Positions 1-15,765 of a stretch of DNA of 55,477 nucleotides are shown piece by piece. Position numbers and translations under genes: made by a program. The DNA is from an uncultured Bacteroidales bacterium (lineage in GTDB: Bacteria > Bacteroidota > Bacteroidia > Bacteroidales > G3-4614): assembly GCA_949297125.1 (NCBI GenBank), contig CASFRS010000002.1, forward strand, positions 1 through 55,477. The letters are read 5' to 3'. Below the pieces are notes generated by a model. That model ran no database searches and had not been told where the DNA came from. It saw only the letters and a list, made by a program, of their open reading frames with translations. Positions within the stretch are counted from its first letter, which is position 1. Every line of letters begins with the position of its first letter.

Positions 1-939
1 AACCGTTCCGCCTGCCTGGTAGTTCATACCTGCATATACGTCGAACGATGTACGTCCGGGCTGCGCGTTGGCAAGGCTCTGCGAGCTTGAAAGGAGCGAT
101 GCGTGCCAGTTGTAGTTGAGGAAGTAAACCGACGATACGGTCTTCCCGTTGTAGTGGAACCAGTCGAGACAGCCGCTGGTAAGCTGGCTGTAGTCGCCTA
201 TGCTTCCGCCATTGGTGGTAAACGAATACCACGCGTTGTGGAAGAGGGGTACGCCGCCGGCTTCGGCATTTGCATAGCAGTCGCCCATAAGGTTCTTGAA
301 GTCGTTCATGTAGCTGCCCATGCTTGTCCAGTAAAACTCCGAGTTCCACCCTATTCCGTCTATCCCGTAGTAGCGGAGGTATTTGAGCAGCTTTTCATAA
401 CCGCCGTCTACCAGCGACTTTATCATGGAACCGCTGCCGCCGTCGTTCGGACTGGGAGAGACGCCCCATGCTATTGCTGCAACCGTACTGGCTGCAACGC
501 CGTTCTTGTGGCAGATGTCGAGGAATGCCCCGGGAGCCTGAATCATGGGTGCGGTCCAGTTGCCGTAAATATCTACGTAGCTCCACATCGAGAATACCTC
601 ACTGTTGAAGAAATACGACGGTACGCCGTTCCAGTCGGATACCCCGATAGGACACCACCACAGCAGCTTGCGCGCCGGGTTGAGGTCTTCCTTTACCTGG
701 GTTGCGGTATACTCGAACCTTTCGCGGGGCTTTACGCGGGAGATAAAGAAGTTCTCGTTCTCCCCTTCTTCATAACCGCTATACAGCGGAGTCCCTTCGT
801 TCCAGTTCTGGTAGGCCTCGTACCATGCCCTCGAACTGGAGCCCAACGGCACGTAATTCTCGTGCGTCGGCGCCGTCTGTGCGAGCGAGATGGAAACTGT
901 CGCAAAGAGAGACGAAGCAAATAAGACAAATCTCTTCAT
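1..939 (-). CDS. GH85-like endo-beta-N-acetylglucosaminidase, 5' part (runs off the window)
   Basis: The open frame runs from an ATG at 939 to the window edge (313 codons, no stop). Residues 1-20 form a signal peptide ending before QTAPTHENY. The body resembles GH85 endo-beta-N-acetylglucosaminidases, which cleave the chitobiose core of N-glycans: a QAPGAFLDICHKNGV strand near 135-148, an N-x-E pair at N199/E201 (GIDGIGWNSEF) matching the GH85 Asn that stabilises the oxazoline and the Glu acid/base, and DVYAGMNYQAGG near 300-311 matching the family's conserved D-x-Y-x-G-x-(D/N) strand. Export is likely; the C-terminus, which could show a T9SS signal, is outside the window. Family assignment rests on motifs only, so a related glycosidase is possible. 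Confidence 0.7.
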   Translation of the reverse strand, partial: MKRFVLFASSLFATVSISLAQTAPTHENYVPLGSSSRAWYEAYQNWNEGTPLYSGYEEGENENFFISRVKPRERFEYTATQVKEDLNPARKLLWWCPIGVSDWNGVPSYFFNSEVFSMWSYVDIYGNWTAPMIQAPGAFLDICHKNGVAASTVAAIAWGVSPSPNDGGSGSMIKSLVDGGYEKLLKYLRYYGIDGIGWNSEFYWTSMGSYMNDFKNLMGDCYANAEAGGVPLFHNAWYSFTTNGGSIGDYSQLTSGCLDWFHYNGKTVSSVYFLNYNWHASLLSSSQSLANAQPGRTSFDVYAGMNYQAGGTV

Positions 940-1156
940 AAATAATTTTTTTAATTGATGATATAATTCAAGCCGGCAGTATTTACAATCATACTCCACG
1001 ACACGTTAATAAAATATGAACCAAAATAACAATAATAAATTCAAAAAAGAGCAGCGCCGCCCCTTTTTTATTCTTTTTTTTAATCCAACATAATATGGCG
1101 CAAAAAGTTGTAAATATTACAGAAAATATATTGTTGGAAAGAATGGACGCCGCAGG
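940..1156. other. AT-rich intergenic gap, nothing recognised
   Basis: 217 bases between the phosphopantetheinyl transferase stop and the glycosidase start. It is AT-rich with T-runs around 1065-1082. I looked for a TTTG/TAnnTTTG promoter reading leftward and found no well-spaced pair. The short plus-strand frame starting here is out of step with any recognisable protein. Confidence 0.4.
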
Positions 1157-1798
1157 CTATTCCACGCCGTATCTGGATATGGCAAGAACCGTATCTGAAA
1201 AAAAGCGGTATTCTGCAATAACGCTTCTGCTTGTGCCGGATGATATAATGCCGGCCCGGAGCTCTCCGGCGGGAGAAAGCTCAAAGTCCGACACCCGTAT
1301 ATCGCTGCCGAGGTGGATTCGCGTATCCGATGCCAGTTTGTACACCGCCTCCTTTACCGACCACAGCAACGCCGCCGCTTCGCGCGGGGGGTTGCCGCCG
1401 TGTTGCAGGATTGCCGCCTCGCAAGGCGACAGGAACTTTTCCGCAACCGAAAGTTGTCTGTCGGATACGGTTTCTATATCTATCCCTACCGGGAACGGGG
1501 CGACGCACACGGCTGCATATTCGGGGGAATGCGATACGGAAAGATGAAGCCCCTCCGCTTCGATACGGGGACGCCCTTCATCATCGTGTCCTATGAAAAG
1601 GGGTTTCCCTACAAGGCGGCGCAGCAGCAGGAGCGATGCCAGCCTCTCGCGACGGCGTTTCGCTGAACGCACTTCGGCCTTTATCCGCCCGGCAGCCTTG
1701 TCGTCGCACAACATGCGCGCAAGGGTATCGTCCGGCTCTTCGAGCCGCCACACCCCGCAACGGATACCCGAAATATTTTCTACGAACTCCAACGGCAT
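1157..1798 (-). CDS. 4'-phosphopantetheinyl transferase superfamily protein (Sfp-like)
   Basis: 213 aa from the ATG at 1798, one base after the gldD stop, so translationally linked to it; a longer upstream frame would run into gldD. The fold signature of Sfp-type transferases is present: a SVSHSPEYAAVCV stretch, then the Mg-binding VGIDIET, then LLWSVKEAVYKL carrying the catalytic W-x-x-K-E-A. Such enzymes move 4'-phosphopantetheine from CoA to a Ser of acyl or peptidyl carrier proteins. No carrier protein lies nearby, so the substrate (fatty-acid ACP or another) cannot be told from context. Its position at the end of the ssb-gldE-gldD cluster is as seen in other Bacteroidetes. Confidence 0.85.
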   Translation of the reverse strand: MPLEFVENISGIRCGVWRLEEPDDTLARMLCDDKAAGRIKAEVRSAKRRRERLASLLLLRRLVGKPLFIGHDDEGRPRIEAEGLHLSVSHSPEYAAVCVAPFPVGIDIETVSDRQLSVAEKFLSPCEAAILQHGGNPPREAAALLWSVKEAVYKLASDTRIHLGSDIRVSDFELSPAGELRAGIISSGTSRSVIAEYRFFSDTVLAISRYGVE

Positions 1799-1799
1799 G

Positions 1800-2408
1800 C
1801 TATTTGAGTTCAAGCGTTTCGACAAGCCTGCGAATATCCTCTTCGGCATACTCTACAACGGGCGCTACCGAATCGGGATTTACCTCTGTGTTGAAATAGA
1901 ATGCGCCGCGCAACAGGAAATTCTCGCCGTCATCGGCGACAAACTGTACGGGAGTGGCCACATTCCCGTAAAGGCGGTATATGGTAGCCGACACGTTTTC
2001 CCCCTCGTACGACACCGCCTCGATAGACGCGGCCTTTGCTGCATGCAGGTATACCAGTTCTGTTGCGCGGGCACGCTCCCCTCCGGCATCTCCCCTTCCA
2101 AGCGGCAGACAGGTACAGTAGAGCGTGGCTGAATAGCGCGGATACAGGATGTTTATCCACACGGAAGAGGTCTTGTTTTTGCGCAGACCGGCTACGGTTG
2201 CCGAAGACGAAATGTCGAACTTAAGCGGGAATGCTGCCGTATCGAACGGCAGGTATGCGGCGCTGTCGCGCTCTATGCGCGGATAGCCGTACGGTTTGGG
2301 GGCATATTTCCTGCGGCATCCCGAAAAGGGAACGGCAAGAATCAGAAATACCGCTACGGAGGCGAGAAACACATCCGTGCGGTACACCTTATTTTTCCTG
2401 CGGCTCAT
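1800..2408 (-). CDS. gldD: Gliding motility lipoprotein GldD
   Basis: 202 aa from the ATG at 2408, which overlaps the end of gldE by 20 bases; a TTG two codons earlier is a less likely start. An N-terminal hydrophobic segment ends in a lipobox (VPFSGC), so the mature protein is a lipid-anchored envelope protein. Characteristic GldD blocks follow: KPYGYPRIERDSAAYLPFD, WINILYPRYSATLYCT, KAASIEAV, YGNVATPVQFVADD, and RGAFYFNTEVNPDSVAPV. In gliding Bacteroidetes GldD supports gliding and T9SS function; in non-gliding gut species it is kept, probably for secretion. The T9SS-type C-terminal domain of the protein at 19145-20500 fits an active T9SS here. Confidence 0.93.
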   Translation of the reverse strand: MSRRKNKVYRTDVFLASVAVFLILAVPFSGCRRKYAPKPYGYPRIERDSAAYLPFDTAAFPLKFDISSSATVAGLRKNKTSSVWINILYPRYSATLYCTCLPLGRGDAGGERARATELVYLHAAKAASIEAVSYEGENVSATIYRLYGNVATPVQFVADDGENFLLRGAFYFNTEVNPDSVAPVVEYAEEDIRRLVETLELK

Positions 2409-3678
2409 CTGCAAGCTCCACCTTTACGCGCAATATGCGGCGGTTATCCATTTCAAGCACCGTAAAACGGCAGTCGGGCAGTTCCACCACGTCGCCCTCT
2501 TTGGGGAAATCATCATTCACCGACAACACCAGACCGGCAACGCTGTCGGCCTCGTCATAGTCGGAAAAACGTTCCTCGTCCAGGCCTGTTACCCTGAAGA
2601 AGTCGCCGAGAGGGGTTTTCCCTTCAAAGACATAACTGCCGTCGCCGAGTTTTTCGTAAGGGAGAGGCTCGTCGTCGTACTCGTCGCTTATCTCGCCCAC
2701 AATCTCTTCAAGCAGGTCTTCCAGCGATACTATGCCCGATGTCTCGCCGAACTCGTCCACAACGACGGCAAGGTGTATCTTGCGCTTACGGAACTCGTCG
2801 AGCATGTCGCCTATCATCTTCGTCTCCGGGACGAAGTAGGCCGAACGCATAAGGGTATGCCAGTTGAAGCCGTCGCCCGCCTCGGTATGGGGCAAAAGGT
2901 CTTTCATATAGACTATCCCCTTGATATTGTCTATATTGCCGTCGTAAACCGGAAGGCGCGAGTAGCCGCTCGTCTTGACGGCATCGAGCAAAGCGGAGAA
3001 ACTTATCCCGGCGTCCACCCCCACAATGTCAACCCTCGCCGTCATAACCTCCTGCACCGTCTTGTCGCAGAACGATATGACCCCTTCAAGCATTCTCTTT
3101 TCGTCGCTGCCGGATTCCTCCCCGGCATCGGGTGCGGATTTTGCATCCGTCTCGTCGCCCGGACGCACAAAGGGCTTGCATATCCTGCACCCCGCCTTTC
3201 CGGCCAAAGCCGCCAGCGGTGCCATCTTCCCCGTTGCTGTCTTCACCCCCTGCTTTCTTATATATATAAGCGGCAGCACGAAGTTGCACAGCAACAGAAG
3301 GACGCCCACAATAAGGAATAGCAACAGGAATCCGGCAACTTGAGATGGAATCCGGATAACCCGCAAGAGAAGGGAAAAGCACAGGCCGGCTGCCGCAAGA
3401 TTGGAAAGCAGGTTTATTGCCGACAGGACAATTCCCGCCGATGCCGAATCGGCATTCCCGGGGCGGTCGCCCCCTTCGAACGGCGATGCGTCGGAAACCC
3501 CGTCCATTACAGACCCCCGCCTGTGCAGGAAAAGCGACAACGCGGCAGAAGAGGTGAAAAAGGAAAAGGCCAGAAGGAGCACTGCCGCAAGCGTCAGCAA
3601 TGCAAAATCGGCGGCGCAAGGGACATGGCCCGCTCCCTGCACCGCAACTGTACTGCAAACAGATAATAAACTATCCAA
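2389..3678 (-). CDS. gldE: Gliding motility-associated protein GldE (CNNM/CorC-type membrane protein with CBS domains)
   Basis: About 429 aa. Three hydrophobic segments form the CNNM/DUF21-like membrane part, followed by a paired CBS region (EVMTARVDIVGV ... GYSRLPVYDGNIDNIKGIVY) and a CorC/HlyC C-terminal domain with DEFGETSGIVSLEDLLEEIV and EGDVVELPDCRFTVLE. This layout and the direct overlap with gldD identify GldE. The frame is open far upstream into ssb but has no ATG before the first membrane segment; I chose the TTG at 3678, 62 bases after the ssb stop, which gives the usual length. The first internal ATG would delete a membrane segment. CNNM/CorC relatives take part in divalent-cation handling; the exact role of GldE is not settled. 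Confidence 0.85.
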   Translation of the reverse strand: MDSLLSVCSTVAVQGAGHVPCAADFALLTLAAVLLLAFSFFTSSAALSLFLHRRGSVMDGVSDASPFEGGDRPGNADSASAGIVLSAINLLSNLAAAGLCFSLLLRVIRIPSQVAGFLLLFLIVGVLLLLCNFVLPLIYIRKQGVKTATGKMAPLAALAGKAGCRICKPFVRPGDETDAKSAPDAGEESGSDEKRMLEGVISFCDKTVQEVMTARVDIVGVDAGISFSALLDAVKTSGYSRLPVYDGNIDNIKGIVYMKDLLPHTEAGDGFNWHTLMRSAYFVPETKMIGDMLDEFRKRKIHLAVVVDEFGETSGIVSLEDLLEEIVGEISDEYDDEPLPYEKLGDGSYVFEGKTPLGDFFRVTGLDEERFSDYDEADSVAGLVLSVNDDFPKEGDVVELPDCRFTVLEMDNRRILRVKVELADEPQEK

Positions 3679-3739
3679 CTCTATACTGTTAATGTTACAA
3701 AATATATCCGGCCCGCACGGCAGGCGTGCCGGCGCGGAA

Positions 3740-4162
3740 TCAGAACGGCAAACCGTCGTCGGCGGGTTCTTCTTCTGTCCGGGGAGCTGACGAAACCGCC
3801 GGAGCAGCCTGTCCGTTACCATCCTGCCGACGCCCGAGAATCTCCATGTTGTCGGCATAAATCTCGGTAATATAGCGGGTTTGGCTCGTTGCGGCATCCA
3901 CCCACGAACGGGTGCGGATTTTCCCCTCGATATAAAGGTGCGACCCTTTTTTTACATACTTCTCCGCCACTTCGGCCAGCCCGCGCCAAAGCACGATGTT
4001 GTGCCATTCGGTACGTTCGGGCACCTGCGTCCCGGAACGGGTAGTATATGCCCTCTCGCTCGTGGCGAGGGGGAAATTGGCTACGCATACGCCGCTCTCT
4101 ACATAACGTATATCGGGGTCTTTCCCTACATTTCCCACCAGTATTACTTTGTTTACAGACAT
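3740..4162 (-). CDS. ssb: Single-stranded DNA-binding protein
   Basis: 140 aa. The N-terminal 105 residues are an OB fold of the bacterial SSB family: MSVNKVILVGNVGKDPDIRY, WHNIVLWRGLAEVAEKYVKK and GSHLYIEGKIRTRSW. A short Pro/Ala/Gly-rich linker leads to the acidic tip PADDGLPF, the standard SSB tail that recruits partner proteins of replication and repair. The protein binds single-stranded DNA as a homotetramer. It is the first gene of the ssb-gldE-gldD-phosphopantetheinyl transferase run. No consensus promoter was found in the gap upstream. Confidence 0.97.
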   Translation of the reverse strand: MSVNKVILVGNVGKDPDIRYVESGVCVANFPLATSERAYTTRSGTQVPERTEWHNIVLWRGLAEVAEKYVKKGSHLYIEGKIRTRSWVDAATSQTRYITEIYADNMEILGRRQDGNGQAAPAVSSAPRTEEEPADDGLPF

Positions 4163-4239
4163 ATCCTGTATGTTTTTAGACGGTAAATATTCTTGTCGGG
4201 GCTAAATTACAAAAAAATAACTCCTTTGCAAAACGGCCC

Positions 4240-4435
4240 GCAAGAGCATCCTGTCTCTTGCTCTCCCGCCCTTCCCCGTCCGCAGCGGGAGGGTTCGGAA
4301 ACAAGAGGGTGCGCCGCTCCTTTCCGACACACCCTCTTCTGTTTGGCAGGCGCATCCGGGTACAGTATTAGCACCCGGACTCAATCAAATGCGCCTTTTT
4401 ATATCTCTATGCCCCGTGCGGCCGCGGCCGCACGG
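4240..4435. terminator. Stack of inverted repeats after rpoC, probable termination region
   Basis: Between rpoC (stop at 4445) and ssb (start at 4162) there are four perfect inverted repeats: 4414-4435, a 22-base uninterrupted palindrome starting CCGTGCGGCC; 4303-4311 with 4330-4338 (9-bp stem, AAGAGGGTG); 4263-4269 with 4285-4291 (7 bp); and 4240-4246 with 4255-4261 (7 bp). The rpoC-proximal palindrome lies 10 bases after the rpoC stop. None has a strong T-run on the minus strand, so this is likely a structured 3' end rather than a textbook intrinsic terminator. Confidence 0.5.
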
Positions 4436-4444
4436 ATACTTCCG

Positions 4445-8719
<4,275 letters not shown>

Positions 8720-8752
8720 ATGTTTATTTATAACAGATTACTAATTTTTACC

Positions 8753-8790
8753 TGCCGTGCGCCGCACCGCACCGGATGCGGCGCACGGCA
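8753..8790 (-). other. 14-bp perfect hairpin in the rpoB-rpoC gap
   Basis: Bases 8753-8766 and 8777-8790 are perfect reverse complements (14 bp, mostly G/C) around a 10-base loop. The element sits 16 bases after the rpoB stop and 33 bases before the rpoC start. On the minus strand the stem is followed by GGTAAAAATTAG, not a T-run, so full termination is unlikely. A processing site, an mRNA stability element or a partial pause are the likely readings. Confidence 0.75.
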
Positions 8791-8806
8791 TGGATATTAC
8801 GGGGTT

Positions 8807-12613
<3,807 letters not shown>

Positions 12614-12651
12614 GTACGCAAGAATTAATTGAACTTAAAAAATATATGCAC

Positions 12652-12690
12652 AAAAAGGTAAAGAGCCCTCTTCAATGAGGCCTCTTTACC
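12652..12690 (-). terminator. Intrinsic terminator/attenuator between rplL and rpoB
   Basis: Read leftward, GGTAAAGAG (12690-12682) pairs perfectly with CTCTTTACC (12665-12657), with further partial pairing inside, and is followed at once by five T (12656-12652). It lies between the rplL stop (12714) and the rpoB start (12613). A partial terminator here would lower rpoBC expression relative to ribosomal protein genes, as known for the E. coli rplL-rpoB attenuator. Confidence 0.75.
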
Positions 12691-12713
12691 GTAACCCTGA
12701 TATCAGGAAGTGG

Positions 12714-13091
12714 CTATTTAAGTTCAACTTCTGCTCCAGCCTCTTCCAACTGTTTCTTCAAACCTTCAGCGTCTGCTTTTGCAAGGCCCTCTTTCATTAC
12801 GCTGGGTGCGCCGTCAACGAGTTCCTTGGCCTCTTTCAAGCCGAGACCGGTAAGTTCCTTAACCAGCTTAACGATAGCGAGCTTGTTAGCGCCGGCCGAT
12901 TTGAGAACTACATCGAAAGAAGATTTCTCCTCAGCTGCTGCTGCGGGACCTGCTGCTGCGGGACCTGCTACTGCAACTGCGGCAGCTGCCGGTTCGATAC
13001 CGTACTCGTCTTTCAATATTTGTTTGAGTTCGCTGACTTCTTTAACTGTCAAGTTTACTAATTGTTCTGCTAAAACTTTAACGTCTGCCAT
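12714..13091 (-). CDS. rplL: 50S ribosomal protein L7/L12 (bL12)
   Basis: 125 aa. The N-terminal dimerisation helix ([20 protein letters not shown]) is joined by an Ala/Gly/Pro hinge, with a short repeated [11 protein letters not shown] unit encoded by near-identical DNA steps, to the C-terminal factor-binding domain ([33 protein letters not shown]). L7/L12 forms the ribosomal stalk with L10 and recruits translation GTPases such as EF-Tu. It follows rplJ by 40 bases. Confidence 0.99.
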   Translation of the reverse strand: MADVKVLAEQLVNLTVKEVSELKQILKDEYGIEPAAAAVAVAGPAAAGPAAAAEEKSSFDVVLKSAGANKLAIVKLVKELTGLGLKEAKELVDGAPSVMKEGLAKADAEGLKKQLEEAGAEVELK

Positions 13092-13131
13092 TTTGGTTAT
13101 AATTTAATGATGATTTACTGATTTGATTTGT

Positions 13132-13644
13132 TTATTTTTTCTCGAGTGTCTCAAGTACACCGTGAATTGTATTGGCGCCCGATTCGAGAGCGGATATGAC
13201 ACCCTGCATCGGAGCTTCGAGCATGGCGACAACCTCGGCGATGAGTTCGTTCTTGCTCTTTATTGCAACCAATGTCTCGAGTTGGTCCTCGCCGTAAAAA
13301 GACTCTTCTACGTATGCAGCCTTGTACCTTACCTTGTCGTTCTTCTTGGAGAACTCCTTTATAAGTTTGGCGGGGGCGTTGCCCGTATTGGAGAGGAACA
13401 GGGCCGTCGAACCCTTGAGCGAAGCATAAAGGGGAGAATAATCCGTTTCCAGGTTCTCCATGGCCTTATGCAGGAGCTTGTTCTTAACGACCATCAACTT
13501 TATGTCCTGGCCGAAGCATGCGCGGCGCAACTGGCTGGCAGCCTCTGCATCGAGCGATGTGGTATCGGCGAGGTAGAAGTGAGAATACTCCTTGAGGGTA
13601 TCCTCTATCTTTCCGATTATAGTAGCTTTATCTTCCTTTTTCAT
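13132..13644 (-). CDS. rplJ: 50S ribosomal protein L10 (uL10)
   Basis: 170 aa, normal length. The N-terminal rRNA-binding domain carries the family blocks FYLADTTSLDAEAASQLRRA, KLMVVKNKLLHKAME and GSTALFLSNTGNAPAKLIKEF; the C-terminal helix (VVAMLEAPMQGVISALES) is the L7/L12 docking spine. It lies 13 bases after rplA and 40 bases before rplL. In many bacteria L10 with L7/L12 represses its own mRNA; no clear leader structure was seen in the 13-base gap. Confidence 0.98.
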   Translation of the reverse strand: MKKEDKATIIGKIEDTLKEYSHFYLADTTSLDAEAASQLRRACFGQDIKLMVVKNKLLHKAMENLETDYSPLYASLKGSTALFLSNTGNAPAKLIKEFSKKNDKVRYKAAYVEESFYGEDQLETLVAIKSKNELIAEVVAMLEAPMQGVISALESGANTIHGVLETLEKK

Positions 13645-13657
13645 AATGCATTAGTTT

Positions 13658-14356
13658 TTAAATCTCATCGATTGTTTTGGGATCGACTTTGATACCTTTA
13701 CTCATGGTACTCGAAAGATATATGCTCTTGATGTAGGTACCCTTTGCAGTGGCAGGTTTGAGTTTGATTATCGTCTGGATGAACTCCTTGGCGTTCTCTG
13801 CAATTTTCGATGCATCGAACGAAACCTTGCCTATCGATGTGTGAACGATACCGTTTTTATCGACTTTGAAATCGATCTTACCCTGTTTAACCTCCTTGAC
13901 GGCCTTACCAATTTCGTTGGTAACCGTTCCGCTCTTGGGGTTGGGCATCAGGCCGCGGGGACCGAGAACGCGTCCCAGTGCGCCGATTTTACCCATTATG
14001 GCGGGCATCGTAATTATAACATCTATATCCGTCCACCCTCCTTTGATTTTCTCGATATACTCGTCAAGTCCGACATAATCGGCGCCTGCGGCCTTTGCAT
14101 CGGCCTCCTGGTCGGGAGTACAGAGAGCCAGCACCTTTACCTGCTTTCCGGTTCCGTTGGGGAGCGACACTACGCCTCTGACCATCTGATTGGCCTTGCG
14201 GGGATCGACACCGAGGCGGACATCAATATCGACAGAAGCATCGAACTTGGTATAGGTTATCTCCTTCACCAGTTCGGAAGCCTCCTTGAGCGAGTATGTC
14301 TTCCCAGCTTCAATCTTTTCGGACGCAATCTTTTGATTTTTTGTCAGTTTACTCAT
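13658..14356 (-). CDS. rplA: 50S ribosomal protein L1 (uL1)
   Basis: 232 aa. It starts [19 protein letters not shown] and contains [20 protein letters not shown], then [17 protein letters not shown] and the L1 signature [21 protein letters not shown]1 builds the mobile L1 stalk at the ribosomal E site and often acts as a translational repressor of the rplK-rplA message. The gene starts 15 bases after the rplK stop. Confidence 0.98.
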   Translation of the reverse strand: MSKLTKNQKIASEKIEAGKTYSLKEASELVKEITYTKFDASVDIDVRLGVDPRKANQMVRGVVSLPNGTGKQVKVLALCTPDQEADAKAAGADYVGLDEYIEKIKGGWTDIDVIITMPAIMGKIGALGRVLGPRGLMPNPKSGTVTNEIGKAVKEVKQGKIDFKVDKNGIVHTSIGKVSFDASKIAENAKEFIQTIIKLKPATAKGTYIKSIYLSSTMSKGIKVDPKTIDEI

Positions 14357-14371
14357 TTCAATTGAAGTTTA

Positions 14372-14815
14372 TTAGTTATTTACCGGGAATTCGCCTGTTA
14401 CGGTGATACCCATGCTTCTAGCCGTACCCGCAACCATGGTCATAGCCGACTCGAGCGTAAAGCAGTTGAGATCGACCATTTTCTCCTGGGCGATAGTCTT
14501 TATCTGATCCCAGGACACAGAGGCAACCTTCTTGCGGTTAGGTTCGGCGGAACCGCCTTTTACCTTGGCCGCTTCCAAAAGCTGAATGGCAACCGGAGGA
14601 GTCTTAACGACAAAGTCGAATGTCTTGTCGGAATAATAAGTGATCACTACCGGGAGCACTTTCCCTGCTCGTTCCTGTGTGCGGGCATTGAATTGCTTGC
14701 AAAACTCCATTATGTTTATACCCTTGGAACCGAGAGCGGGACCTACGGGAGGAGAGGGGTTTGCTGCACCACCTTTTATCTGCAACTTGATTTGTCCAGC
14801 AATTTCTTTAGCCAT
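14372..14815 (-). CDS. rplK: 50S ribosomal protein L11 (uL11)
   Basis: 147 aa. The N-terminal proline-rich segment ([20 protein letters not shown]) and the C-terminal RNA-binding helix region ([18 protein letters not shown]) are typical of L11. The protein binds the GTPase-associated rRNA centre and is needed for RelA-type stringent-response sensing in species that have it. It lies 58 bases after nusG. Confidence 0.98.
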   Translation of the reverse strand: MAKEIAGQIKLQIKGGAANPSPPVGPALGSKGINIMEFCKQFNARTQERAGKVLPVVITYYSDKTFDFVVKTPPVAIQLLEAAKVKGGSAEPNRKKVASVSWDQIKTIAQEKMVDLNCFTLESAMTMVAGTARSMGITVTGEFPVNN

Positions 14816-14873
14816 TTCGATTGTTTATTTTTATTGTTAAAACGATGAACAGGCCACGTTCGTAACCACGCGC

Positions 14874-15419
14874 CTATTCTTTCTCTACTTGCATGAAATT
14901 CAACTCCAACGGCGTCTTTCGACCAAAAATCTTGACCATCACTTTCAGTTTCTTCTTCTCCTTGTTGACCTCCTCGATAACGCCGCTGAAACCGTTGAAC
15001 GGCCCGTAGGTTACCTTCACGTTGTCGCCAACGATATACGGGATAACCGGAGCGTCGGCGTCCTGAAGTTCATCAACCTTGCCCAGCATACGGCTAACTT
15101 CGCTCGGCCTCAGGGGGTCGGGCGTAAGGGTGCCGCCGAGAAACCCGATTACGTTTGTGGTATTGCGCAGGATGTGGGGCACTTCGCCTACAAGCGTCGC
15201 CTCTACGAACACATAACCGGGATAGAGATTTCTTTCTTTGGTGATTTTCTTTCCGTTTCTTACCGTATATACCTTTTCGGTAGGAATCAAAACCTGATAG
15301 ACATGCTTGCCCAAATCGGTCTTTTTTATTTCCGCATCGAGAAATTCCTTGACCTTGAGCTCTTTACCGCTGATGGCACGCAACACGTACCACCCTCTTT
15401 TTGCTTCTGCATCAGACAT
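14874..15419 (-). CDS. nusG: Transcription elongation/antitermination factor NusG
   Basis: 181 aa. The NGN domain (WYVLRAISGKELKVKEFLD, NLYPGYVFVEATLVGEVPHI) is followed by a KOW domain (YGPFNGFSGVIEEVNKEKKK). NusG binds RNA polymerase at the clamp and couples it to Rho or the ribosome. This is the housekeeping NusG, shown by its place 12 bases after secE, and not an UpxY/LoaP-type specialised paralogue. Confidence 0.97.
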   Translation of the reverse strand: MSDAEAKRGWYVLRAISGKELKVKEFLDAEIKKTDLGKHVYQVLIPTEKVYTVRNGKKITKERNLYPGYVFVEATLVGEVPHILRNTTNVIGFLGGTLTPDPLRPSEVSRMLGKVDELQDADAPVIPYIVGDNVKVTYGPFNGFSGVIEEVNKEKKKLKVMVKIFGRKTPLELNFMQVEKE

Positions 15420-15431
15420 CTCTTCCGACTT

Positions 15432-15626
15432 TTAGTAAATAAGTTGGTAAACGAATCTCAGAATATGCTCAAAACATTGGTCCATCGCGAATATTACCAG
15501 CGCAATTATGAGGGAAGCAGTCATAACCACAACAGTACTATTGCTTAACTCGGACTTGGTCGGCCAGGAAACCTTATGAATCAACTCATCGTAGGAATCC
15601 TTAATGTTAGCAAGTAATTTTTTCAT
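15432..15626 (-). CDS. secE: Preprotein translocase subunit SecE
   Basis: 64 aa, the short single-span form. A conserved amphipathic stretch DELIHKVSWPTKSELSNST precedes one transmembrane helix (TVVVMTASLIIALVIFAMD). SecE clamps SecY in the inner membrane. The start codon lies 17 bases after the 3' end of the tRNA-Trp gene, so the mRNA must be released by tRNA processing. Confidence 0.95.
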   Translation of the reverse strand: MKKLLANIKDSYDELIHKVSWPTKSELSNSTVVVMTASLIIALVIFAMDQCFEHILRFVYQLIY

Positions 15627-15642
15627 TGTCGTAGATCTTTTG

Positions 15643-15715
15643 CACGGGACGAGAGACTCGAACTCCCGACACCCGGTTTTGGAGACCGGTGCTCTACCAA
15701 CTGAGCTAGACCCGT
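15643..15715 (-). tRNA. tRNA-Trp (anticodon CCA)
   Basis: A full cloverleaf reads leftward from 15715. The anticodon stem CCGGT/ACCGG holds the loop CTCCAAA, giving anticodon CCA. The T arm is GGGAG-TTCGAGT-CTCTC, and the acceptor stem ACGGGTC/GTCCCGT has one mismatch. Two bases CA follow the discriminator G. It sits between tuf and secE. Confidence 0.96.
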
Positions 15716-15765
15716 AAATCTGCCGGTTCCCTCAAAGGAAACCGGCAGCATATTGACTTGACTAA

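Noticed and set aside
1021..1046. A promoter for the glycosidase gene
   Set aside because: The CAAAATAA and CAAA blocks on the plus strand (reading TTATTTTG and TTTG on minus) are only 12 bases apart and the -7 box lacks its second-position A.
12696..12707. A 12-base palindrome (CCTGATATCAGG) after rplL
   Set aside because: It is short, has no loop, and sits next to a much better terminator; probably chance.
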